A stretch of 64,000 nucleotides of DNA from Actinomyces gerencseriae DSM 6844 (GCF_000429265.1 NZ_AUBN01000003.1:186001-250000); one strand, 5' to 3'; positions 18,369-28,239 are shown, numbered from the stretch's first letter. Translations and numbers: made by a program. The notes: generated from the letters alone by a model not told the origin.

Positions 18369-18416
18369 GCCCGCGCCGCCCGACCGTTTTCGCAGACCGA
18401 CGAGAACACGCGCCCC

Positions 18417-19355
18417 GTGACCTTGCTGAGCACGCTGCTGACCCCGCCGCCGACGCGCAACCGCCCCCCTCTGCCCGCCACCGGGCGGGCGGGGCGGAAT
18501 CTCCCCGCCGCCGTCGGGGTCGCGGTCGTCCTGATCGGCGCAGTCCTGGCCTCCCTGTTCTTCTACAAGATCCTGTTCGTCGGGGTGGTGGTCATCGCCG
18601 TCTGCGGGGCCCTGTGGGAGCTCGCCGGGGCCTTCGCGCGCAAGGGCATACGCCTGCCCATGGCCCCCCTGTGGCTCGGCTCCCTCGGAATGGCCGTGTG
18701 CGCCTGGACCATCGGCGCCGAGGCTGCCCTCGGGGCCTACCTCGCCACGGCGGGATCCTGCGTGCTGTGGTGCTTCATGGACCAGGCGGAGGCCGAGTCC
18801 GGCACCGACCTCGAGGCCCCCGATCACATGGTCCCGCGCACGGATGAGCACGACGCCGCACGACGATCCCGCTCCGTGGAGGCCTCCGCCTCCGTCTTCG
18901 CCGCGACCTACCTGCCGTTCCTGGCCAGCTTCGCCGTGCTGGTCACGGCTCAGGATCACGGGGTCGGCAAGGTTCTCATGCTCATCGCCCTGCCTGTGGC
19001 CAATGACACCGGCGGTTGGTTGGCGGGCATCACCCTCGGCCGGCACCCCATGGCGCCGAGCGTCTCGCCCAAGAAGTCCTGGGAGGGCTTCGCCGGCTCC
19101 ATGATCGCCACCGTGTGCACTGGTGCCGGCTGCCTGTGGGCCCTGGGCGGGCCCTGGTGGGCGGGCGCGGCCCTGGGCGCCGCCATCGTCGTCGTCTCGA
19201 CCTTGGGCGACCTGGGCGAGTCCCTTCTCAAGCGGGATCTCGGCCTGAAGGACATGGGCACGCTCCTGCCCGGGCATGGCGGTCTCATGGATCGACTCGA
19301 CTCGATCCTCGTGGCCGCGCCCGTCGTCTACGTCTTCTCCCTGCTTATTCGATAG
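18417..19355 (+). CDS. cdsA: Phosphatidate cytidylyltransferase
   Basis: Integral membrane enzyme making CDP-diacylglycerol from phosphatidic acid and CTP. The 312-residue protein has about seven hydrophobic segments. The family signature is complete near the C-terminus: [20 protein letters not shown] followed by GLMDRLDS. An Asp/Glu-rich insert at about residues 121-145 lies in a loop. The GTG start lacks a strong ribosome site and remains somewhat uncertain. It follows frr in the same direction. Confidence 0.94.
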   Translation: MTLLSTLLTPPPTRNRPPLPATGRAGRNLPAAVGVAVVLIGAVLASLFFYKILFVGVVVIAVCGALWELAGAFARKGIRLPMAPLWLGSLGMAVCAWTIGAEAALGAYLATAGSCVLWCFMDQAEAESGTDLEAPDHMVPRTDEHDAARRSRSVEASASVFAATYLPFLASFAVLVTAQDHGVGKVLMLIALPVANDTGGWLAGITLGRHPMAPSVSPKKSWEGFAGSMIATVCTGAGCLWALGGPWWAGAALGAAIVVVSTLGDLGESLLKRDLGLKDMGTLLPGHGGLMDRLDSILVAAPVVYVFSLLIR

Positions 19356-19452
19356 TTTGTCCTATAGATCATCCGACGGCCCGACCGACCGACTCGGTCG
19401 ACCGGGGCCGGCCGGTACCGCCACCTCATTCCTGAGAGGAGCACTGAACCAA

Positions 19453-20715
19453 GTGAGATCCGTATCGCGGCCCGCTCCCGTCGTCATCGGGCGCGGTCCG
19501 ACGGCCCCAGGGCCGTCTTCGGGATCACGCCGGGTTCAGGTGCGCCCCACCGACCAGCCCCCCGAGGGCGCCACCAGTCCTGACGCGCGCCCCCGCCTGT
19601 CCTTCGCGGTGCCCCCGGCACGGGGGAGGGCCCCCCGGCACCTGGCGGATCTCGACCTGGCGGGCCGCAGGGCCGCCGTCGGGGAGGCGGGCCTGCCCGC
19701 CTTCCGGGCCGACCAGCTCTCGCGCCACTACTTCACCCGCTTCACGCGCGATGCCGCCGACATGACCGATCTGCCCGCCGACGGGCGCGACCGGCTGGTC
19801 GCCGACCTGCTGCCCGACCTCATCCGCGAGGTGCGCGCGCTCCGGGCCGACGGCGGCCGCACCGTCAAGCACCTGTGGGAGCTGCACGACGGGGTGCGCG
19901 TGGAGTCGGTCCTCATGCGCTACCGGGACCGCACCACCCTGTGCGTGTCCTCTCAGGCCGGCTGCGGCATGGCCTGCCCCTTCTGCGCCACCGGTCAGAT
20001 GGGACTCACCCGCAACCTGTCGGCCGCCGAGATCGTCGAGCAGGTGCGCCGCGCCGCGCGGGCCTCGGCCGCAGGCGCCCTCACCGGCGGCCCCGCCCGC
20101 CTGTCCAACGTCGTCTTCATGGGCATGGGCGAGCCGATGATCAACTACAAGAACGTCGTCGCCGCCCTGCACCGGCTCATCGATCCGCCTCCCGAGGGCT
20201 TCGGGCTGTCCGCCCGCGCGATCACCGTCTCCACGGTCGGCCTGGTGCCCCTGATCCGCAGGCTCGCCACCGAGGGCATGCCCGTGACGCTGGCGGTGTC
20301 CCTGCACGCCCCCGACGACGAGTTGCGGGACGAGCTCATCCCCGTCAACTCCAAGTGGAAGGTGGGCGAGCTCCTCGACGCCGCCCATGACTACTTCCGA
20401 TCCACCGGGCGACGCGTCTCGATCGAGTACGCCCTCATCAGGAACATGAACGATCACGCCTGGCGCGCTCAGCGCCTGGCGGACGAGTTGTGCGCCCGCG
20501 GCCGCGGGTGGGCGCACGTCAACCCCATTCCGCTCAACCCGACGCCGGGCTCCATCTGGACCTGCTCGGAACCGGACGTGCAGAACCTCTTCGTCGACAC
20601 GCTGCGGCGCGCCGGCATCACGACGACGGTGCGGGATACTCGCGGTAGTGACATCGACGGCGCCTGCGGTCAGTTGGCCGCTGAGGTGCTCCACCAGGAA
20701 AGGGCCAGGACATGA
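19453..20715 (+). CDS. rlmN: 23S rRNA and tRNA (adenine-C2) methyltransferase RlmN
   Basis: Radical-SAM enzyme that methylates C2 of A2503 in 23S rRNA and A37 of some tRNAs. The cluster cysteines are Cys171, Cys175 and Cys178 in CGMACPFC. The substrate motif [17 protein letters not shown] and the C-terminal [17 protein letters not shown], which contains the second catalytic cysteine, are present. The protein has 420 residues, with a poorly conserved N-terminal region of about 60. The GTG at 19453 follows GAGAGGA at 19433-19439; an earlier in-frame start at 19276 would overlap cdsA. Its stop overlaps the next start (ATGA). Confidence 0.94.
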   Translation: MRSVSRPAPVVIGRGPTAPGPSSGSRRVQVRPTDQPPEGATSPDARPRLSFAVPPARGRAPRHLADLDLAGRRAAVGEAGLPAFRADQLSRHYFTRFTRDAADMTDLPADGRDRLVADLLPDLIREVRALRADGGRTVKHLWELHDGVRVESVLMRYRDRTTLCVSSQAGCGMACPFCATGQMGLTRNLSAAEIVEQVRRAARASAAGALTGGPARLSNVVFMGMGEPMINYKNVVAALHRLIDPPPEGFGLSARAITVSTVGLVPLIRRLATEGMPVTLAVSLHAPDDELRDELIPVNSKWKVGELLDAAHDYFRSTGRRVSIEYALIRNMNDHAWRAQRLADELCARGRGWAHVNPIPLNPTPGSIWTCSEPDVQNLFVDTLRRAGITTTVRDTRGSDIDGACGQLAAEVLHQERART

Positions 20716-21257
20716 GCGACATGTTCCCCAGGGCGGGCCTGTTCCGGCAGGGTTACCGCCGCGAGCAGGTCGAGGGCTATTTCGCGACCGCTCACGAGAT
20801 CTACGACGCCGGCGAGCTCGACGAGATGGATTCCGAGGGCGTGCGCACCGTCGCCTTCGACATCGTGCGCGGCGGCTACAAGCCCGCCGCCGTCGATGCC
20901 GCCCTGGATCGGCTCGAGGCCGCCTTCCTGCAGCGGCGTCGGGCCGACTTCGTGGCCGAGAGGGGGCGCAAGGCCTGGATGGAGGAGGTCGCCCAGCTGG
21001 CCACCACCCTCTACCCGCGGCTGCTGCGGCCCCACGGGTCGCGCTTCGCCTCGGCTCACAAGCACGGGTACTCCAAGGTCGAGGTCGATCGGCTCATGGA
21101 CCGCGTCGCCTCCTACTTCGACGCCGCTACCGCGCTGTCCTCCATCGAGGTGCGCACCGCCACCTTCTCGGCCGCGAGGAAGGACGCCGCCTACGACGAG
21201 AGGAGCGTGGACCGCTATCTCGCCCGCGTCGTCGAGGTCCTGCTGTCCGTCGAGTGA
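20712..21257 (+). CDS. DivIVA-motif repeat protein
   Basis: A 181-residue soluble protein made of four short repeats resembling the N-terminal DivIVA motif, each with an aromatic residue, a Gly-Tyr or similar turn, then a helix: [61 protein letters not shown], and a weaker last copy ending [17 protein letters not shown]. DivIVA proteins organise poles and septa in actinobacteria, but this one lacks the long coiled coil, so a scaffold role is inference. The start overlaps the rlmN stop, and the position just before dxr is shared with related genomes. No membrane segment or signal. Confidence 0.8.
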   Translation: MSDMFPRAGLFRQGYRREQVEGYFATAHEIYDAGELDEMDSEGVRTVAFDIVRGGYKPAAVDAALDRLEAAFLQRRRADFVAERGRKAWMEEVAQLATTLYPRLLRPHGSRFASAHKHGYSKVEVDRLMDRVASYFDAATALSSIEVRTATFSAARKDAAYDERSVDRYLARVVEVLLSVE

Positions 21258-21359
21258 GGCGAGGCGGTGGGAGCGGTCCGCGGACCCGCGACGGCGCCGC
21301 GCTCGCCGTGTCCGCCAGAAGCCCCGGCAGACGCTCCGGGAGTCCAGGAAGGAGTACGC

Positions 21360-22673
21360 ATGAGTCACGCCCCCGCCCGGCTGGTCGTGCTGGGGTCCAC
21401 CGGCTCGATCGGGACCCAGGCCCTGGAGGTCGTCGCGCGCCTCGGCCCCCGGGGGAGGGCCCCCCGGGTCGTGGGACTGGCCGCCGGGGGCTCCCGCCTC
21501 GAGGAGCTGGCCGAGCAGGCCGTCGTCCATGAGGTGCCGCGGGTCGCGGTCTCCTCCTCCGAGACGGGCGCGCGCGAGCGGGCGCGCGCCGCGCTGGCGG
21601 CCGCGGCCGACCGCCTGGGGCGTCCCGACCCGGTCGCGGAGGTCCTCGTCGGCCCCGACGCCCCGGTCGAGCTCGTCGTCCGGGCCGGGCTGGCCGAGGA
21701 CGACACCGTCCTGAACGGCATCACCGGCTCGGTCGGCCTGCGCCCGACCCTGGCGGCGCTGGCCACCGGTGCGCGCCTGGCCCTGGCGAACAAGGAGTCC
21801 CTCGTCGTCGGCGGTGCCCTGGTCCGGCATGCCGTGCGTCGCGACGGGCAGGTCGTCCCCGTGGACTCCGAGCACTCCGCCATCGCCCAGGCCCTGGCCT
21901 CCGGCCGCCACGAGAAGGGGCTGACCAGCCCGGTCGTCACCGGGCGCAGCGAGGTGCGCCGCCTGGTGCTCACCGCCTCGGGCGGCCCCTTCCGCGGCCG
22001 CGCGCGAGCCGACCTCGCCGCAGTGACCGCCGAGCAGGCCCTGGCGCACCCGACCTGGACGATGGGACCCGTCGTCACCGTCAACTCCTCCACCCTGGTC
22101 AACAAGGGACTGGAGCTCATCGAGGCGCACCTCCTGTTCGACGTCGCCCCGACCGACATCGCTGTCGTCGTGCACCCGCAGTCCGTCGTCCACTCCATGG
22201 TCGAGTTCGTCGACGGCGCCACCATCGCCCAGGCCTCGCCCCCGGACATGCGGCTGCCCATCGCCCTGGGGCTGACCTGGCCGGCGCGCCCCGACCTGTC
22301 CGGGCTGGTGACGCCCAACCGGTGGGGGGAGCCGACCGCCTGGACCTTCGAGCCGCTGGATGCCGAGACCTTCCCCGCCGTCGACCTGGCCCGCCGCGCG
22401 GTGGCGGCCTCCGCGACCCACCCGGCCGTCCTCAACGCCGCCAACGAGCAGGCCGTCGACGCCTTCCTGGCCGGCCGCCTGAGGTGGACGGACATCGTCG
22501 AGGTCGACGCCGCCGTCGTGGGCGAGCACGAGGGCTTCTCCGGGGCGCCCGCGCCCGGCGCCCCCGACGGCCCCGGCGCGGCCCCGCGCCTGGACGACGT
22601 CCTGGCGGCCGAGGCATGGGCGCGCCGGCGGGCGGAGGAGCTCATCGCCGATCGCTCGCGCCGTTCGGGCTGA
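21360..22673 (+). CDS. dxr: 1-deoxy-D-xylulose 5-phosphate reductoisomerase
   Basis: Committed step of the MEP isoprenoid pathway: converts DXP to MEP with NADPH. The 437-residue protein has the NADPH motif LGSTGSIGTQALEVV, the KESLVVGG and DSEHSAIAQAL metal/substrate segments, and NAANEQAVDAFL in the C-terminal domain. Two additions are visible: RGRAPR near residue 32, encoded by an 18-base string also found in rlmN, and a Pro/Gly/Ala insert near residue 400. AGGAAGGAG lies 4-5 bases before the ATG at 21360. The dxr-rip1-ispG order is the same as in mycobacteria. Confidence 0.96.
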   Translation: MSHAPARLVVLGSTGSIGTQALEVVARLGPRGRAPRVVGLAAGGSRLEELAEQAVVHEVPRVAVSSSETGARERARAALAAAADRLGRPDPVAEVLVGPDAPVELVVRAGLAEDDTVLNGITGSVGLRPTLAALATGARLALANKESLVVGGALVRHAVRRDGQVVPVDSEHSAIAQALASGRHEKGLTSPVVTGRSEVRRLVLTASGGPFRGRARADLAAVTAEQALAHPTWTMGPVVTVNSSTLVNKGLELIEAHLLFDVAPTDIAVVVHPQSVVHSMVEFVDGATIAQASPPDMRLPIALGLTWPARPDLSGLVTPNRWGEPTAWTFEPLDAETFPAVDLARRAVAASATHPAVLNAANEQAVDAFLAGRLRWTDIVEVDAAVVGEHEGFSGAPAPGAPDGPGAAPRLDDVLAAEAWARRRAEELIADRSRRSG

Positions 22674-22722
22674 GCCCTCCCCAGTACCGACCTGTCCCGT
22701 TCTACAGCACCAGGAGCCGCCC

Positions 22723-24012
22723 GTGAGCCCGACTCTCGCATACATCCTCGGCATCATCGTCCTCATCGTGGGGATCGCCGTGTCAGTCGCCCTCCATGAG
22801 CTGGGGCACATGATCCCCGCCAAGCGGTTCGGCGTGAAGGTGCCCGAGTACTTCATCGGCTTCGGGCCGCGCCTGTGGTCCGTGCGCCGCGGCGAGACCG
22901 AGTACGGCGTCAAGGCGATCTGGCTCGGCGGCTACGTCAGGCTGCTCGGCATGCTGCCCCCGGCCCGACCCGACCGCCCGGACAAGCCCGGGTCGATGGT
23001 GGCCGACGCCCGTCAGGAGTCCCTGGACGAGCTGGGACCCGACGAGCGGGACCGGGCCTTCTACCGGCTCACCGTGCCGCGCAAGCTCCTGGTGATGGCC
23101 GGGGGGATCCTGACCAACCTGGTTCTGGGGATCCTCTGCCTCGTGCTGGCCCTGGGCGCGGTCGGGCAGTACACCCGCACCTCCACGATCTCATCGGTGG
23201 GGGCCTGCGTACCGGCCGACGTCGACGCCGGCGGATCCGAGTGCGCCACGGACGATCCCTCGCCCGCGGCGGCCGCGGACCTGCGGGTGGGCGACGAGAT
23301 CGTCTCCTGGAACGGCGCGCGCACGCCCGCCTGGGAGGACGTTCAGAAGGCCATCCGCTCCGGCGGCACCGAACCGGCCGAGGTCGTCGTGCGCCGGGAC
23401 GGGGCGGAGACGACCCTGAGCGTGACCCCCGTCGAGGTCGAGCGCACCGTCACCGCCTCCGACGGGAGCACCTCCAAGGAGCCGAGACCCTACGTCGGCA
23501 TCGGGCCGGGGCTGGGCACGGTGCGGGTGCCGATCAGCCGGGTCCCGGGGGCGGTCGCCACCGCGGTCGGGCAGACCCTCAAGGCGATCTTCACCCTGCC
23601 GGTCGGCCTCTACCACTCGGTGGCCGCGGGCCTGGGACTGGAGCAGCGCAGTGCCGACGGCCTGGTCAGCCTGGTGGGCGTGGGCAGGATCGCGGGCGAG
23701 GTCTCCAGCGAGGGCGTGGGCACCGGCGCGATCCCCTTCTCCGCGCGCCTGTCCTCCATGCTGAGCCTGCTGGGCTCGCTCAACCTCGCCCTGTTCGCCT
23801 TCAACCTGGTGCCGCTCCTGCCCCTGGACGGCGGGCACGTCGCGGGCGCCTGCTGGGAGGGGGTGCGGCGCGCCTGGGCGCGCCGGCGCGGGCGCCCCGA
23901 TCCCGGTCCCGTGGACACGGCCCGGATGCTGCCGGTGGGGCAGGTGGTGCTCGTCGCCCTGGTCGTCATGGCGCTGGTGCTCATCTGGGTCGACATCGTC
24001 GCGCCGTTCTGA
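22723..24012 (+). CDS. Site-2 protease family membrane metalloprotease (RseP/Rip1 type)
   Basis: Intramembrane zinc protease that cuts membrane-bound regulators such as anti-sigma factors. The 429-residue protein has a first membrane segment containing the zinc site HELGH (His25, Glu26, His29), a PDZ domain around residues 175-260, a membrane segment near 120-145, and the second zinc motif NLVPLLPLDGGH near residues 361-372. The position between dxr and ispG matches mycobacterial Rip1 (Rv2869c). The GTG at 22723 is the only start keeping the first membrane helix intact. No candidate anti-sigma substrate lies in the window. Confidence 0.94.
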   Translation: MSPTLAYILGIIVLIVGIAVSVALHELGHMIPAKRFGVKVPEYFIGFGPRLWSVRRGETEYGVKAIWLGGYVRLLGMLPPARPDRPDKPGSMVADARQESLDELGPDERDRAFYRLTVPRKLLVMAGGILTNLVLGILCLVLALGAVGQYTRTSTISSVGACVPADVDAGGSECATDDPSPAAAADLRVGDEIVSWNGARTPAWEDVQKAIRSGGTEPAEVVVRRDGAETTLSVTPVEVERTVTASDGSTSKEPRPYVGIGPGLGTVRVPISRVPGAVATAVGQTLKAIFTLPVGLYHSVAAGLGLEQRSADGLVSLVGVGRIAGEVSSEGVGTGAIPFSARLSSMLSLLGSLNLALFAFNLVPLLPLDGGHVAGACWEGVRRAWARRRGRPDPGPVDTARMLPVGQVVLVALVVMALVLIWVDIVAPF

Positions 24013-24290
24013 GCCCGACGCCGGCCCCCGGGCGGCGTCGGCGCATCCGCGCCGCGTGCTCCGCGGGGCACGGGGAGAAGCGCTCGGGGGAGGGCCCGGG
24101 CGCCCGGGGACGAGAACCCGGGGAGGAGGACGCGGGAAGCGGAGCCCATGGCGACCGCCCCGAGCCCCGGGAGACCATGGTCGAGTCATCGAGCCCATCG
24201 GGACCATCAGTGCGGACCGCTGCGGCGGGCGGTCGCGGCGCCGTCGGCTGCGCGGGCCGCACCGGTCCCCCGGAAGCCTCAGGAGAGCTC

Positions 24291-24827
24291 ATGGCTGAGT
24301 CATCGCCGGCGCCCGCCGCCCCCGGGAGGCCCGAGGGGAGCCGCCTCCCGCACGAGCCGGAGTCCCGGCGCCGCGTGCGGTCCGACCGCACCCGGAGGCT
24401 GGGCGCCTTCCTGTTCCTGGCCCAGGGCCCCATTGTCACGTTCACGCCCGTCTGGACGCTCGGGGTGTTCTTCATGGGACTCACCGGGGGCGGGTGGTTC
24501 ACGGTGTTCTACATCATCTACGCCCTGCCCGTGGTCGTCATCGGCCAGGCGCTCATGTGGGCGTTCTCGGCCCTGGAGGCTCGCCGCACCCATGTGCGGC
24601 GCCTGAACGCCGTGGGGACCTGGGCCTACCTGGTGCACGTCGTGTGCGTCCTCGTCTTCCCGCTCATCCTCGTGGACGTCGACGACTCTCACGACATCGG
24701 ATCACTCCTGACGTGGATCGGCCTGCCCCACTTCTTCGCGTTCACCGTGGACGGCGCGGTGCTGGTGGTCGGGGCCCTGGCGGGCGTCGTGGCCCTGGCG
24801 GTCGGGTGGATGCCGCTCGAGGAGTGA
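24291..24827 (+). CDS. Four-segment membrane protein, function unknown
   Basis: A 178-residue protein with a Pro/Arg-rich cytoplasmic start of about 38 residues, then four hydrophobic segments (FLFLAQGPIVTFTPVWTLGVFF; FTVFYIIYALPVVVIGQAL; a third around WAYLVHVVCVLVFPLILV; and VDGAVLVVGALAGVVALAV). I do not recognise the family. AGGAG ends 5 bases before the ATG at 24291. It lies between the site-2 protease and ispG, about 280 bases from the former; that gap shows nothing but GC-rich sequence. An earlier ATG near 24177 could add 38 residues but has no ribosome site. Confidence 0.7.
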   Translation: MAESSPAPAAPGRPEGSRLPHEPESRRRVRSDRTRRLGAFLFLAQGPIVTFTPVWTLGVFFMGLTGGGWFTVFYIIYALPVVVIGQALMWAFSALEARRTHVRRLNAVGTWAYLVHVVCVLVFPLILVDVDDSHDIGSLLTWIGLPHFFAFTVDGAVLVVGALAGVVALAVGWMPLEE

Positions 24828-24894
24828 TCTCGCCGCGCGCGGGAGCCGCACCACAGGACGCCTCGCCGCCTGGCTGACAGGCTGTCATCGGGTC

Positions 24895-24900
24895 CATACT
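24895..24900 (+). promoter_or_regulatory. Leaderless -10 for ispG
   Basis: CATACT lies seven bases before the GTG of ispG. A CTGACA at 24874-24879 could serve as a -35, though the 15-base spacing is short. Confidence 0.55.
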
Positions 24901-24907
24901 TGGGCGC

Positions 24908-26089
24908 GTGACTGAAGCCATCGCCCTTGGTATCCCCACCGTCCGTGAGGAGAGGCCCGTCCTGGCTCCGCGCAGGCCCACTCGAAGGATCAGGGTGGGG
25001 GACCGTCACGTCGGGGGCGACGCTCCCATCACGGTCCAGTCGATGACGACGACGAAGACTCACGACATCGGCGCGACCCTCCAGCAGATCGCCGAGCTGA
25101 CGGCCGCCGGCTGCGACATCGTGCGGGTCGCCTGCCCCACCGACAAGGACGCCGACGCACTGCCGGTCATCGCCAAGCAGTCGCGCATCCCCGTGATCGC
25201 GGACATCCACTTCAAGCCCAAGTACGTCTTCCAGGCCATCGAGGCCGGTTGTGGCGCGGTGCGCGTCAACCCGGGCAACATCCGCAAATTCGACGACCAG
25301 GTCGCCGAGATCTGCAAGGCCGCCTCCGACCACGGCGTCTCCCTGCGCATCGGCGTCAACGCCGGCTCCCTGGACCGGCGTCTGCTCAAGAAGTACGGCA
25401 AGGCCACGCCCGAGGCGCTCGTGGAGTCGGCGACGTGGGAGGCGGGCCTGTTCGAGGAGTGCGGCTTCCACGACTTCAAGATCTCGGTCAAGCACCACGA
25501 CGTGGTCACCATGGTCCAGGCCTATCAGCTGCTCTCCGAGAAGGGCGACTGGCCCCTGCACCTGGGGGTGACCGAGGCCGGTCCCGCCTTCCAGGGCACC
25601 ATCAAGTCCTGCGCGGCCTTCGGCACGCTGCTCGCTCAGGGCATCGGGGACACCATCCGCGTGTCCCTGTCGGCCCCGCCGGTGGAGGAGGTCAAGGTCG
25701 GCACCAAGCTGCTGGAGTTCATGGGGCTGCGCGAGCGCAAGCTCGAGATCGTCTCGTGCCCCTCGTGCGGGCGCGCTCAGGTGGATGTGTGGACGCTCGC
25801 CGAGGAGGTCGAGTCCGGGCTCAAGCAGATCACCGCTCCGCTGCGGGTGGCCGTCATGGGCTGCGTGGTCAACGGACCCGGCGAGGCCCGCGAGGCCGAT
25901 CTCGGCTGCGCCTCGGGCAACGGCAAGGGTCAGATCTTCGTGCGCGGCAAGGTCGTCGAGACCGTTCCCGAGAATCGAGTCGTCGAGACCCTCCTCGAGC
26001 ACGCCCAGTCGATGGCCGATCAGATGCGCTCCGAGCTCGGCGAGGCCGCTCTGGCGGGGACGACCCCCAGCGTCGTCACCAGCGCCTGA
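24908..26089 (+). CDS. ispG: 4-hydroxy-3-methylbut-2-enyl diphosphate synthase (GcpE)
   Basis: Penultimate MEP-pathway enzyme; an iron-sulfur protein that converts MEcPP to HMBPP. The 393-residue protein has the TIM-barrel start ([13 protein letters not shown]), [10 protein letters not shown], and the iron-sulfur domain with cysteines in [12 protein letters not shown] and [10 protein letters not shown]. The GTG start is fixed by the -10 seven bases upstream. It is followed by a DUF4081/GNAT gene, as in mycobacteria. With dxr it indicates a working MEP route, in parallel with the mevalonate operon 4 kb downstream. Confidence 0.96.
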   Translation: MTEAIALGIPTVREERPVLAPRRPTRRIRVGDRHVGGDAPITVQSMTTTKTHDIGATLQQIAELTAAGCDIVRVACPTDKDADALPVIAKQSRIPVIADIHFKPKYVFQAIEAGCGAVRVNPGNIRKFDDQVAEICKAASDHGVSLRIGVNAGSLDRRLLKKYGKATPEALVESATWEAGLFEECGFHDFKISVKHHDVVTMVQAYQLLSEKGDWPLHLGVTEAGPAFQGTIKSCAAFGTLLAQGIGDTIRVSLSAPPVEEVKVGTKLLEFMGLRERKLEIVSCPSCGRAQVDVWTLAEEVESGLKQITAPLRVAVMGCVVNGPGEAREADLGCASGNGKGQIFVRGKVVETVPENRVVETLLEHAQSMADQMRSELGEAALAGTTPSVVTSA

Positions 26090-26130
26090 CGCCGCTGCGG
26101 GAGTGCACCGCTCGCCCAGTCGCCGCTACC

Positions 26131-27087
26131 GTGAGCTTCTTCGGCCACCGCTTGAACGCCATCGGCCCGCACCAGCGCGACGGGCTGCTGCGCCTGTGCG
26201 CCCTCGAGCCGGTCGGCGCCGTCTCCCTGGCCCACCTGGTGCGCAGGTGGGAGCGATGGAGCAGAGGCGACGTCGTCGTCCTGGGACGGCCGAGCCGACC
26301 CGCCGCCGGAGCGTGGGCAACCGGCTCGCTGGTGCCCTTCGGCCTGGCCGCGCGTCCCGGGCTCGGGCACGACGGCGTCGGGCCCGCCGGGGCGCGGGTG
26401 ATCGCGGACCACGCGCGGCTGCGCCTGACTCGCCGCGGCTCGGTCACGGGTCCGGCGCCGGATGTGGAGGCGGTGTGGGCGCCCCTGGCCGTCGACGGCC
26501 TGCGCGCGCGCGAGGAGCGGTGGATACAGCCGCTCCTGGTGGCGCCGTCGCCCCCCGGCGGTCTGGTCGAGCCGGTTCTGAGACGCCGACCGCGCCTGGG
26601 ATGGGCGGCCGACGGTCTTCACGCCGCCGGCCCGGCCGAGGAGGAGCTGGTGCTGCCCGCATCGGTGGCCATGTTCTCCGGCGAGCTCGGCTACGACCCG
26701 ACGGCGGCGGGGGGCTCCTACGCCCGGCACGTCGCCTGGCTGATCGCCGCGGGACGCACGTACGTCCTCCTGGACGACGGCGAAGGGCGGCCCGCGCAAC
26801 CGGGCGGACCGGCACGGGTGGCATTCAAGACCGACGTCGGCGCGATATGGGAGTCTCCCACGGGCGTGGTCGCCCAGTTGACCGGGGTGTGGACCCGGGA
26901 CGACCTGCGCGGACGGGGAATCGGCACGGCGGCCCTGGCGGCCGTGGTCGATGCCGTGCGCCGGGACCACGTGCGCGCCGGAGGCGTCGTGAGTCTGTAC
27001 GTCAATGACTTCAATGCCGCCGCACTGGGCCTGTACGGCCGGCTGGGCTTCGAGCGGGTCGGCACCTTCGCCACCGTGCTGCTTTAG
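26131..27087 (+). CDS. GNAT acetyltransferase with DUF4081-like N-domain
   Basis: A 318-residue protein. The N-terminal half resembles the DUF4081 domain found in actinobacterial acetyltransferases next to ispG (DGLLRLCALEPVGAVSLAHLV). The C-terminal half is a GNAT domain with the acetyl-CoA loop DDLRGRGIGTAALAAVV and NDFNAAALGLYGRLGFERVG. The substrate is unknown. The GTG at 26131, 41 bases after ispG, is the only plausible start, although no ribosome site precedes it. Probably co-transcribed with ispG. It marks the end of the conserved dxr-rip1-ispG-GNAT block. Confidence 0.85.
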   Translation: MSFFGHRLNAIGPHQRDGLLRLCALEPVGAVSLAHLVRRWERWSRGDVVVLGRPSRPAAGAWATGSLVPFGLAARPGLGHDGVGPAGARVIADHARLRLTRRGSVTGPAPDVEAVWAPLAVDGLRAREERWIQPLLVAPSPPGGLVEPVLRRRPRLGWAADGLHAAGPAEEELVLPASVAMFSGELGYDPTAAGGSYARHVAWLIAAGRTYVLLDDGEGRPAQPGGPARVAFKTDVGAIWESPTGVVAQLTGVWTRDDLRGRGIGTAALAAVVDAVRRDHVRAGGVVSLYVNDFNAAALGLYGRLGFERVGTFATVLL

Positions 27088-27178
27088 CGGGTCGGGCCCT
27101 CGGCGGCTCGGGCTTTCGGCGGCCGGGGCGTCTCCGCTCCGGGGCCCGGGAGGCAGGGACCTGCGCTCCCTTTTCACC

Positions 27179-27240
27179 GAGATCGGTTCAGTTCCGCGTC
27201 GAGATCGGTCGAGTTCCGCGTCGAGATCGGTCCGGTTCGG
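27179..27240 (+). repeat. 22-bp tandem repeat, copy A (three cores)
   Basis: Two complete units at 27179-27200 and 27201-27222 of the form GAGATCGGTYSAGTTCCGCG-TC, then a partial third at 27223-27240. It lies in the convergent gap between the GNAT gene and the small regulator. The same unit recurs at 30228, 46443 and 61776. The units are direct repeats and do not form a hairpin. Confidence 0.85.
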
Positions 27241-27266
27241 CCGCGTCTCTCGCGCCCTCGGCGGGC

Positions 27267-27578
27267 TCACGTCCCGACCGCGTCGAGCATCTCTCGCAGG
27301 GCGCGGGTGTACTCCTCGAAGGCCGCGCGCCCCCTGGTGGTGAGCGCGAGGTAGGTGGCGGGGGTGCGTCCCGTGAAGGTCTTGGACTGGGACACGTACC
27401 CGGCCTCCTCCAGCCTGCTCAGGTGGGTGGACAGGTTCCCCGCCGTCATGCCGAGCATCTCGCGCAGACGGGGGAAGACCATCTCGTCGCCCCGGGGCAG
27501 GCCCGCCAGGGTCGCCATGATGCGGAGCCGGGCCTGCGCGTGGATGACCGGGTCGAGTGGTACGGCGCCGGAACTCAT
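27267..27578 (-). CDS. Small winged-helix transcriptional regulator
   Basis: A 103-residue DNA-binding protein. The helix-turn-helix is RLREMLGMTAGNLSTHLSRLEEAGYV, followed by the wing YVSQSKTFTGRTPATYLALT and a terminal dimerisation helix. This matches the small winged-helix (MarR/PadR-like, HTH_34) family. Its ATG overlaps the stop of the membrane protein upstream (ATGA), so the two form one unit; small regulators of this family are often encoded beside a membrane protein of this kind. The inverted repeat at 28240-28283 is a candidate operator for autoregulation. The inducing signal is unknown. Confidence 0.87.
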   Translation of the reverse strand: MSSGAVPLDPVIHAQARLRIMATLAGLPRGDEMVFPRLREMLGMTAGNLSTHLSRLEEAGYVSQSKTFTGRTPATYLALTTRGRAAFEEYTRALREMLDAVGT

Positions 27579-28222
27579 CGCGCGGCCCTTTTCGCGTCCC
27601 GGGTGCGGAAGAGGTCGACGGCGGCGGCGATGAGCATGCCTCCACCGCCCGCCAGAGCCATGATCGCCCATAGCAGGGCGCCCCCGACGAGGGTGGCCGC
27701 CGTGGTGACCGCGAGGAACCAGCCACCGATCCACGCCAGCACGGGCTCGTCCCACACGGCTGAGCCGGCGATGAAGAGGACGCCGACGATGAGGCAGGGA
27801 ACGGCGTTGCTCAGGACCATGCCCGTCTCCATGGCCTCCGGCGTCCCGAGGCTCATGAGGAGGGCGCCGACCCGGCCGACGGCGACCTCGCCGAGGATGA
27901 ATCCTCCGACCCAGGCGGCGCCGTAGCGCAGGGCCGCCCGGTTGGAGGCTCCGCGCACCCCGCGCGCGCGGCGGATGATGTAGATGCCGGTGTAGGTGCC
28001 GGCCGCGGCGAGGCAGCCGAAGTAGACCAGCCAGAAGAGTCGCGGCATGGTCCAGTCGGGACGGATGCTCAACCAGCCGACGCCGTAGCCCACGAGCCAT
28101 GCCAGTCCCCAGGCGGTGAGCAGGGGCGAGGAGCGGATGAGGGTGCGCCGCCGGACGGCGACCTGCTGCTCGACGATCGTGTCGAGGGCGGTGCGAGGGC
28201 TGAACGGGGCATCGGTGCTCAT
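27575..28222 (-). CDS. Six-segment membrane protein paired with the winged-helix regulator
   Basis: A 215-residue integral membrane protein with a short hydrophilic start (about 28 residues) and about six hydrophobic segments, including LLTAWGLAWLVGYGVGWL, LFWLVYFGCLAAAGTYTGIYII and WIGGWFLAVTTAATLVGGALLW. The family is not named, but proteins of this type commonly precede small winged-helix regulators. A GAGGAG site ends 4 bases before the ATG. Transcription probably starts near 28233, within the inverted repeat region. No catalytic motif is visible. Confidence 0.8.
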   Translation of the reverse strand: MSTDAPFSPRTALDTIVEQQVAVRRRTLIRSSPLLTAWGLAWLVGYGVGWLSIRPDWTMPRLFWLVYFGCLAAAGTYTGIYIIRRARGVRGASNRAALRYGAAWVGGFILGEVAVGRVGALLMSLGTPEAMETGMVLSNAVPCLIVGVLFIAGSAVWDEPVLAWIGGWFLAVTTAATLVGGALLWAIMALAGGGGMLIAAAVDLFRTRDAKRAAR

Positions 28223-28239
28223 GGGACTCCTCGGCGATC

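Noticed and set aside
27179-27247. The 22-bp repeat as an intrinsic terminator or REP hairpin
   Set aside because: The units are direct repeats with no inverted arms, and separate hairpins provide termination near infB and pnp.
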